In this document: one piece after another, positions 38,978 through 44,575 of the stretch
Layout: the number at the start of each line of letters is the position of its first letter
Numbering within the stretch: the first letter of the stretch is position 1
DNA from: Porticoccaceae bacterium
GTDB taxonomy: Bacteria; Pseudomonadota; Gammaproteobacteria; Pseudomonadales; Porticoccaceae
DNA: 44,575 bases
Reading direction: 5' to 3'
Assembly: GCA_021773435.1 (NCBI GenBank)
Contig: JAJFKC010000046.1
Location: 1-44,575, forward strand
Notes under the pieces: model-generated
Told to the model about the DNA's origin: nothing
The model's database searches: none
The model's input: the letters and a program-made list of their open reading frames with translations, nothing else
Program-made: the position numbers and the translations under genes

Positions 38978-39946
38978 ATGCAACTTACAAGCGGTGTGTT
39001 AACGGTTTCATTAGACTTGGAGTTGTATTGGGGGGTTAGAGACAAGCGAACAATCGAACAATATAAAAATAATTTGCAAGGTGTAAGTCAAGCAGTTCCT
39101 GCAATGTTAAAAATTTTCGATAATTGTCAGATTCATTCTACGTGGGCGACTGTAGGGTTTTTGTTTTTTGATGGGTTTGACACATTAAAAAATCATATAC
39201 CCAAATTAATTCCGTCTTATGACAACCCTCAGTTGTCCCCCTACGAGTATATATATAGCCCTGAAAATGAGAATGCTATCTACCATTTTGCCCCTGAACT
39301 TATCAAGCAGATATTAGGTACTCAAGGTCAAGAAATTGGTACACATACATTTTCACATTACTATTGCCTCGAGAGAGGGCAGACAGCTGCCCAATTTAAA
39401 GAAGATATTATCACTTCAATTTCTATAGCAAAAGATAACGACATAACGTTGAAGAGTCTTGTTTTCCCGAGAAACCAATGTAATCCGTCCTATTTGTTGA
39501 TACTTAAGGATTTAGGCATTCGGTGCTACCGAGGAAATCAATCCGTTTGGTTTTACAAAACAACTAGCAATCGATTCAAAATATATTTGCAAAGACTATT
39601 CCGACTGTTGGATACATATGTAAATATATCAGGACACAATACTTATCTACTAAAGGACTGCGCCGATAGCGCGCCATTTAATTTTCCTTCTAGCCATTTC
39701 CTTCGACCTTACAATAGCAAGCTAGCAATTCTCGACCGTTTGCGCATAACAAGAATAAAGAGGTCTATGACGGATGCGGCTGTCCATAAAAAAATATTTC
39801 ATCTATGGTGGCACCCTCATAATTTTGGCGTGAATACGGACAAAAATATGGCCATCCTGCAGGAGATTGCTGATCATTACCGCACACTAAAAAGCAAATA
39901 CAATATGACATCTATGAATATGGGTGAGCTAAGCCATCATTTGTGA
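38978..39946 (+). CDS. NodB-type polysaccharide deacetylase
   Basis: The 322-residue protein has the metal-binding triad of carbohydrate esterase family 4: Asp13 in SLDLELYWG, and His123 and His127 in GTHTFSHYY. A late motif FHLWWHPHNFG fits the final catalytic histidine. It probably removes N-acetyl groups from the exopolysaccharide or its precursor. There is no signal peptide, so it acts in the cytoplasm or needs another exit. A well-placed AGGAG precedes the ATG. The gene is clearly A/T-richer than the first 33 kb, which suggests transfer with the polysaccharide locus. Confidence 0.85.
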   Translation: MQLTSGVLTVSLDLELYWGVRDKRTIEQYKNNLQGVSQAVPAMLKIFDNCQIHSTWATVGFLFFDGFDTLKNHIPKLIPSYDNPQLSPYEYIYSPENENAIYHFAPELIKQILGTQGQEIGTHTFSHYYCLERGQTAAQFKEDIITSISIAKDNDITLKSLVFPRNQCNPSYLLILKDLGIRCYRGNQSVWFYKTTSNRFKIYLQRLFRLLDTYVNISGHNTYLLKDCADSAPFNFPSSHFLRPYNSKLAILDRLRITRIKRSMTDAAVHKKIFHLWWHPHNFGVNTDKNMAILQEIADHYRTLKSKYNMTSMNMGELSHHL

Positions 39947-40276
39947 ATCTTTTTTTACATCTGGCGGGCGAGATTCGCACATAGTCCCGTAATTGAAAGA
40001 GCATGCACATGCTGATTTACCCGATAAATATTATTTCGAGAAAAATTTCTTTAATGTGCGAATTTTTAAGCGTGAATAGCCCCCATGACTGTAGACACAC
40101 AAACACGGTGTAAATGGTTTGCTGTCACCAAAGCAGTATGAAGACCGTTTTGAATTGAATAACGGAATGGGCTAGAATTGTGGGGCTGTTCATAACAATC
40201 ACTTAGTTATCAGTAGATTAGTCGATAGTATGAAAAATTTAAAAATTATTGTTGCGTTTACCCAAAAAAACCTGCT
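39947..40276. other. Intergenic region with a large inverted repeat
   Basis: This 330-bp gap contains the inverted repeat 39973-40063 and, near its right end, an ATG at 40230 that may be the lost start of the following gene. Nothing else is recognised. Confidence 0.55.
39973..40067 (+). ncRNA. Possible structured RNA or terminator
   Basis: ATTCGCACAT (39973-39982) and ATGTGCGAAT (40054-40063) are exact complements 71 bp apart. The spacer contains a smaller hairpin, AGCAT-GCAC-ATGCT. The second arm runs into a T run (TTTTT up to 40067). On the plus strand this could fold as a closed multi-hairpin RNA ending like a terminator, behind the deacetylase gene. It is inferred from pairing only. Confidence 0.3.
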
Positions 40277-41533
40277 TTGAATAATTTCCACTGGCTATTA
40301 ATAGCGTTCCTGCTAACTGGATTTTCTAGTGCCTACGCCTGGCCTTGTACGCCAACCTGCGACGGCAGCATCAAAAAAAGTGCTAACGATTTATCACAAT
40401 CAAATCTAATGGTGCCAGGCTATCTTGAAGCTGTCTTTGACCCGAATTTCAAGGTTGAAATTACTAGGATCACAGGTGATTCTGGTGCTCCTCTCTATGA
40501 GAAGGGCGGAGCCATTTGGCCAGCCGATCATGTCCATCATCAATATAGCAGCGCACAAGCCTGGAATGCAGATGGCAGTCTTATATGGTTACGTCTCGGG
40601 GGGGTTTTGGTTGATGCTAAGACTTTGAAGCCGTCCCGATTTCAGCGGCCGGAAAATAATTATGTTGAACAGTGGTCTCCAGTCGAGCCTGAGACCATGT
40701 TCTTTTTTAAAGACAATATTTTATATAAGTACAATGTACGAACATACGATGAAAAGTCTGTTATGAGTGCTCCCGGCTATTCCGATTTGCGTATGGAAGT
40801 GAGAACAAGCCCTTCAAATGATGGTCTATCTATAGGCGCTAAGGCAACCCGGCTTAGCGATGGAAAAGAGGTATGTCTGCTTTTGGACTTAACCGACGGG
40901 TCCGTATCTAAACCCATTGTGTTTGAAGACTATGGGTTCACAAACAGGAGAGCTAAAGCGCGCCGTTGTGGAGCAAGTCCATCGGGGAGGTATGTCTGGA
41001 TAGACGGGTACACTACAGATCATATGGCTAACAATATTCATTTTTTTGATAGGGAAGGGAACCTGGTTTCTCGAATAAATCAGAATGCAGGGGTTGAGTG
41101 TACCTCTGACCATGGAGATTTGGGTCTTGATGCTCACGGTGATGATGTTTTTGTCGGGGTTTGTAAACGAGGCCCGGGTATTCTTTCGGTACTCTATGGA
41201 GGGCAAACTATATCTTTTCGCGCAAAAGATGGCGTCATGAAAGGGTTGGGTCCCTGGTTTTCTCATTACTCTTGTAGAAACACTCGTCGGCCAGGGTACT
41301 GTTTTGGTAGTACCTATGGATCAGTAAATTCAACTGTGGCAGCGATTAATCTTGATGGGCTGGGTATAGAATATATAACAAATACGTATGCCAATAGTGA
41401 AAATGATTATTGGGCACAGCCGCAAGCTGTGCCATCCCCCTCAGGGAATAAAATTATTTTCGCAAGCAACTGGAATGAAGAATTACCCAAAGCGCATATT
41501 TTCATGGTCGATTTTTCTCAATATTGTTATTGA
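40277..41533 (+). CDS. Secreted protein, possible beta-propeller, of the polysaccharide region
   Basis: The 418-residue protein has a signal peptide (hydrophobic core WLLIAFLLTGF, cleavage after AYA near residue 21) and then a Cys- and Trp-rich exported domain. Recurring segments such as AWNADGSLIWL, SPSGRYVWIDG and SPSGNKIIFASNW look like propeller blades, as in TolB-like or oligogalacturonate-lyase-like proteins. A role in trimming or binding the polysaccharide is guesswork. The TTG start at 40277 has no Shine-Dalgarno and gives a signal peptide without a basic n-region. An ATG at 40230 (MKNLKIIVAF...) would supply it if one A were added to the A7 run at 40264-40270. Confidence 0.6.
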   Translation: MNNFHWLLIAFLLTGFSSAYAWPCTPTCDGSIKKSANDLSQSNLMVPGYLEAVFDPNFKVEITRITGDSGAPLYEKGGAIWPADHVHHQYSSAQAWNADGSLIWLRLGGVLVDAKTLKPSRFQRPENNYVEQWSPVEPETMFFFKDNILYKYNVRTYDEKSVMSAPGYSDLRMEVRTSPSNDGLSIGAKATRLSDGKEVCLLLDLTDGSVSKPIVFEDYGFTNRRAKARRCGASPSGRYVWIDGYTTDHMANNIHFFDREGNLVSRINQNAGVECTSDHGDLGLDAHGDDVFVGVCKRGPGILSVLYGGQTISFRAKDGVMKGLGPWFSHYSCRNTRRPGYCFGSTYGSVNSTVAAINLDGLGIEYITNTYANSENDYWAQPQAVPSPSGNKIIFASNWNEELPKAHIFMVDFSQYCY

Positions 41534-42240
41534 TACGAATAATCTATATTCGTAGATTTTTTTTCGGATAATGAACTGATTTTTGGTGTGATTTACCTGA
41601 CGCATCGCCGAATGCTTGAAAAGATGTCCTCTTGTATCGATTGTGACGGAGTATGAATACCTTCCAATATTTTGGTCAATAGCTCTATTAATCACATTTC
41701 TATTTTAATGCTGTGCTTATCTAATTAGAGGGCATCATAATTTAATCTCTCTTGAGTTGGTTCAATAAAACCGGTGTTCGTATGCGTCTCGGTTTTTTTG
41801 TAAAATGAGAACCGTAAGTCGATTGATAACGACCTGACGCGAAATCGGGCTGAATAAGGTAGTGGCTAATAATTAGAGCGATAGAACCGAGAGCTAAATC
41901 AATGTCAATGAAGTTTTTCGTCAGGCCTGCACGAAAGATATTATTGACAATAGCCAAGAGACAGGGCCGTAAATGTTGATGCTTTATAATAAACATTTTT
42001 CGACACCAACAAGAATCTGCATTAGAATAGTCACCTACTGCTAGGTTAACGCGGTCACCCTTTAAAATAACCTGATTTATAGACAATGCAACGCAATTAG
42101 CATTGCGGTTTAAAACCATCTTGTTCTCCCAGAGTAATCATTGTTACTACAGGCAATTTGTATTCTCCGCCAGGCTGTCATCAAATTGCGAGAGCTAGTC
42201 TTCGCTTGAAATCCTGTGAAGAAAATCGAAGGGGCTAAAG
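41534..42240. other. Long gap with one doubtful minus-strand ORF
   Basis: This 707-bp gap separates two plus-strand genes. It contains the minus-strand ORF 41742-42119. On the plus strand AAAACCG (41766-41772) and CGGTTTT (41789-41795) can pair before a T run, a possible weak terminator. No other gene is visible. Confidence 0.5.
41742..42119 (-). CDS. Small hypothetical protein, doubtful
   Basis: The 125-residue ORF starts with ATG and has GGGAG seven nt upstream on the minus strand, which is better than most shadow ORFs here. Its codons look ordinary. The sequence has a mildly hydrophobic middle (IDLALGSIALIISHYLI) and a basic C-terminus; I recognise no family. It is opposite in direction to its neighbours. 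It may be a real gene of the polysaccharide region, a remnant, or chance. Confidence 0.35.
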   Translation of the reverse strand: MVLNRNANCVALSINQVILKGDRVNLAVGDYSNADSCWCRKMFIIKHQHLRPCLLAIVNNIFRAGLTKNFIDIDLALGSIALIISHYLIQPDFASGRYQSTYGSHFTKKPRRIRTPVLLNQLKRD

Positions 42241-43590
42241 ATGTGGCAATGGCTGGTAGCCGGTAAAATATCGGCTGTAGTTACTTCCCTCGTGGGTAAT
42301 GAGAGCAACGGCCTCTCTCTTGGAACCTTGTTAAAAACCGGTGGATTTAAAGCAACAAGTCTAGGTGTTGTTTTTCTTGTCGGCGTGTTTTTATCCAGAG
42401 TCCTGGGGCCAGAAAGCTATGGTGTTTATATTTATGCATATACCATAGCTATGTTGGTTGGCTTACCTTTGCATGTTGGTTTGACATTGCTCATTGTGCG
42501 GTCTGTGGCGCAGTACCAACAACAAGAACGGTGGGCCCATATTAAAGGTATAAAACTTTGGGCAAACAAGTTAGTGGCAGGGGGCAGTTTGCTAATGAGT
42601 TTAACCCTGTTTCTATACTTTACGACGCTGGATAATGAAGTAGTAAGGATCACACATTATTTGTCACTACTAATTATTCCTGTTGTCTCTCTCGCTGCAA
42701 TACGCACTGCGATATTAAGAGGATTTAGCAAGCCGATTGCCGCTCAAATCCCTGAAGATTTAGTCCGGCCCTGCTGCTGGTTATTGTTGCTTATCTTTGC
42801 CATTTATCTTCGAGAAATTACGCCACAACTCGCTATGGGTACATTTGTAGCGGCCGGTTTGTTTGCTTTGCTGGTGGGTCAAATAATTCTCAATAGACAT
42901 ACACCACTTGCCGTTAATAAAGCCAAGGCCAATTATGACAGCCGTGTGTGGTTGAAAACTATGATGCCCCTTACGTTGATAGGAGGTATTCAAATGCTGA
43001 ACAGCCAGCTAGATGTGGTAATGATTGGTGCGATGTTGAGCAAAAGAGAAGTTGGTATTTACCAGATCGCAGCCCAGGTGGTTCTTTTGATTCAATTTCC
43101 TCTAATAGTAATAAACTATATTGTTCCGCCAAAGTTTTCTGCGTATTTTATGTCAGGTGATAAAAAATCGATCCAGGTGCTTATTCTAAGTACGACGAAA
43201 ATGATTGTTTTGGTGAGCACGCCCATAGCATTATTTTTCGCATTTTATGGCACCAATTTCATCAATATAGTTTTTGGCCTGGCTTATAGCGACGCTTATA
43301 CATCGCTATTGATATTGGTTGGGGGAGTATATATTGCGGCTTTGATTGGGTCAGTTGATTTTTTACTATTTATGTCTGGTCACGAAGCGGTCGTCGCAAA
43401 AGGTCAAATCGCGGCGTTACTGATCAATATTGTATTGAACTTATTGCTTATTCCTCTGTGGGGCATCAGCGGTGCCGCGTTAGCTACGTCTTCTACAATT
43501 ATTGTGCTGTATATTTATATGGGAGTCACGGTATGGAAAAAGGAACATATCAAGCCTGGAATAATCAGTCTTTATCAATCAAAAAATTAA
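42241..43590 (+). CDS. Lipid-linked oligosaccharide flippase (Wzx/MATE-like)
   Basis: The 449-residue integral membrane protein has about 12-14 hydrophobic segments. The N-terminal segment GFKATSLGVVFLVGVFLSRVLGPESYGVYIYAYT is the typical start of polysaccharide biosynthesis (Wzx-type) flippases, and the middle segment LNSQLDVVMIGAMLSKREVGIYQIA is equally typical. It should move undecaprenyl-linked repeat units across the inner membrane to feed the Wzc/Wza export system. AAGGGG precedes the ATG at a suitable distance. No Wzy polymerase or glycosyltransferase lies next to it in the window. Confidence 0.88.
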   Translation: MWQWLVAGKISAVVTSLVGNESNGLSLGTLLKTGGFKATSLGVVFLVGVFLSRVLGPESYGVYIYAYTIAMLVGLPLHVGLTLLIVRSVAQYQQQERWAHIKGIKLWANKLVAGGSLLMSLTLFLYFTTLDNEVVRITHYLSLLIIPVVSLAAIRTAILRGFSKPIAAQIPEDLVRPCCWLLLLIFAIYLREITPQLAMGTFVAAGLFALLVGQIILNRHTPLAVNKAKANYDSRVWLKTMMPLTLIGGIQMLNSQLDVVMIGAMLSKREVGIYQIAAQVVLLIQFPLIVINYIVPPKFSAYFMSGDKKSIQVLILSTTKMIVLVSTPIALFFAFYGTNFINIVFGLAYSDAYTSLLILVGGVYIAALIGSVDFLLFMSGHEAVVAKGQIAALLINIVLNLLLIPLWGISGAALATSSTIIVLYIYMGVTVWKKEHIKPGIISLYQSKN

Positions 43591-43621
43591 CCTAAAAATG
43601 GTTGCCTAGCAAATAATATAC

Positions 43622-43677
43622 AGCTAACGCCTCACTCAGCCGCCGCGGCAGCGGTCGGCTGGAGTGACTTGTTAAGC
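43622..43677 (-). other. attC: Integron attC recombination site
   Basis: Read on the minus strand, the site begins with the inverse core GCTTAAC (43677-43671, fits RYYYAAC) and ends with the core GTTAGCT (43628-43622). Folded as the plus strand, TCACTC pairs with GAGTGA and AGCCG (43638-43642) with CGGCT (43656-43660). CCGC pairs with GCGG in the terminal part. Two bases on the same arm, T43655 and G43661, are left extrahelical, as attC sites require for integrase recognition. The length of 56 bp is that of short attC sites. The outer TAAC/GTTA arms also pair, leaving a small unpaired central spacer. Confidence 0.88.
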
Positions 43678-44138
43678 TCTCTTCGGGCATCTGTTTTTTC
43701 GACCTCAACCACATTCACGGATTCTAATTCCGAAAGATGCTTATAGCCAATGCATAAGAGAGAAGTAAAGAAAATGACTGTCAATGGTACATATAACCAA
43801 TAGACAAATAATTGGAATTTGCGCAGTATTTCAGACGGAGTAATTCCATGAGCTCCGTCATGGTATGTCTGATTGTAGGCAAAGCGCCAAAACACCCCAA
43901 AAAATGCAGCCAACCCCGAAAGCAGAAAAAGCACGCTTGAGTATTTTATGGATGAGAATTTTTCTGCATTGAGAAGAACATAGCCACAGAACACTAATTC
44001 AGCGCTTATGACAAAATAGGTGAGTTTCGCAGTTATGTCATAAGCATATTGCTGTGCACTTTGCTGCCTATCGTAATGCCTAAGCTCAGCTTCACTGTGT
44101 AATGGAGTTCTACTCATGTGGATGTTGTCGGAGCTTAA
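43628..44138 (-). mobile_element. Complete solitary integron gene cassette (511 bp)
   Basis: The cassette runs on the minus strand from the core G/TTAAGC (44139-44133) to the G of the attC core (43628). The 5' core GTTAAGC is the exact complement of the attC inverse core GCTTAAC, the known signature of cassette ends that come from one circular molecule. The ORF starts 16 nt inside the 5' end and reads into the attC, as in typical cassettes. No attI, integrase or second attC is visible on either side, so this is a lone insertion at a secondary site, or the last cassette of an array whose neighbour has decayed. Confidence 0.8.
43632..44117 (-). CDS. Cassette-encoded membrane protein of unknown function
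   Basis: The 161-residue product has about three transmembrane segments (near 32-50, 58-78 and 105-128) and short charged tails. Its last 15 residues (ELNKSLQPTAAAAAE) are encoded by the attC site, and this KSLQPT-type tail is typical of ORFs running into attC. I chose ATG 44117, because the upstream in-frame starts at 44165 (ATG) and 44195 (TTG) lie outside the cassette boundary. No Shine-Dalgarno is evident, which is common when the ORF begins close to the cassette end. No family is recognised. It may be a phage-defence, toxin-related or other adaptive cassette function, but nothing shows which. Confidence 0.75.
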   Translation of the reverse strand: MSRTPLHSEAELRHYDRQQSAQQYAYDITAKLTYFVISAELVFCGYVLLNAEKFSSIKYSSVLFLLSGLAAFFGVFWRFAYNQTYHDGAHGITPSEILRKFQLFVYWLYVPLTVIFFTSLLCIGYKHLSELESVNVVEVEKTDARRELNKSLQPTAAAAAE

Positions 44139-44139
44139 C

Positions 44140-44575
44140 AGTTTATTAGGACGACAGCGTCGCATTAATACCTGGCGCACTATCCATATATTCAAAAGCT
44201 ACAGAAAATTCTAACATTATTCTATATTTCAATGGGTTGTCTTTTTAATTGCAATTGATTCCTTCGGCGATAGTGTGACGGCGATGCACTTATGTTTATT
44301 CTCCTTCCCCTGTTCATGTTTTTCAAGCCTTTGAATTTCAATGACTTAGCGCTACCTAAAGTGATAACGCGACGGTGGCGGCTGATCTCGGGAACTTGAC
44401 TCTATATCGATTCTAACAAATACTGTATATAACAATGGGGTATCGCGTTAGCTCCACCTGCCACTAGATGTTGTGGTTACGCTTGCGTAATTTCCTGATA
44501 AGTCACCGGCGCGGTCATTATTGCCTGCTCAAGTAGTCGGAAAAACAACAAGCCCCTGGATCGAGAAGTACGTCG
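44140..44575. other. Right-hand flank without visible gene
   Basis: The last 436 bp hold no convincing ORF, no attI-like site and no integrase fragment. A small palindrome, TTACGC-TT-GCGTAA, lies at 44477-44490. An 8-bp inverted repeat (44365-44372 and 44443-44450) was considered as a second attC and rejected. Confidence 0.55.

Noticed and set aside
44365-44450. An 8-bp inverted repeat TAACGCGA / TCGCGTTA, 86 bp in extent, considered as a second attC site.
   Set aside because: The ends do not fit RYYYAAC and GTTRRRY well, and nothing inside pairs as L boxes. It is most likely chance.

Overview
The window looks like chromosomal DNA of a gammaproteobacterium. It opens with the order initiator tRNA-Met (metY) - rimP - nusA - infB - rbfA - truB - rpsO - pnp, which is conserved in that class. 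FadH, a YiiM-type MOSC protein, FklB, a Wza/Wzc pair and a DUF1631 protein also fit. The many acyl-CoA enzymes suggest an aerobic, probably marine, fatty-acid or terpenoid degrading lineage such as Cellvibrionales; that placement is inference from gene content only.

Layout. (1) 1-8980: the translation/RNA-metabolism operon, with hairpin terminators after metY, truB, rpsO and pnp. (2) 8981-21481: accessory metabolism. This holds a MOSC protein, a small membrane protein, fadH, a DapA-superfamily aldolase, cardiolipin synthase, and an acyl-CoA carboxylase block (beta, alpha, acyl-CoA dehydrogenase, all on the minus strand) with a divergent crotonase. Together the block resembles a Liu/Atu-type branched acyl-CoA pathway. 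(3) 21963-33338: a DUF1631 protein, a family III CoA-transferase, a stand-alone trpB-trpA pair, a glycine-zipper lipoprotein, fklB, a second crotonase, a SnoaL-like protein, a frame-split membrane-protein gene with a truncated second copy, and an MHS-family transporter. (4) 33886-43590: an A/T-richer exopolysaccharide region with a low-molecular-weight tyrosine phosphatase, Wza-like exporter, Wzc-like tyrosine autokinase, NodB-type deacetylase, secreted protein and lipid-linked sugar flippase. The genes are separated by unusually long gaps and no glycosyltransferase is present. (5) 43622-44139: a complete solitary integron gene cassette, whose attC site is fused to the end of its membrane-protein ORF.

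The strongest unusual signals are three. First, the single 511-bp integron cassette: its 5' core site GTTAAGC is the exact complement of its own attC inverse core GCTTAAC, and no integrase or second attC is visible. Second, the duplicated gene at 31324-31972: both copies change reading frame by +1 at the same place, and the differences between copies fall mostly at third codon positions in both frames. Third, several intergenic regions each carry their own short tandem duplication of about 14-21 bp, unrelated to one another in sequence. All calls come from reading the sequence and from recalled family knowledge; no database search was run.
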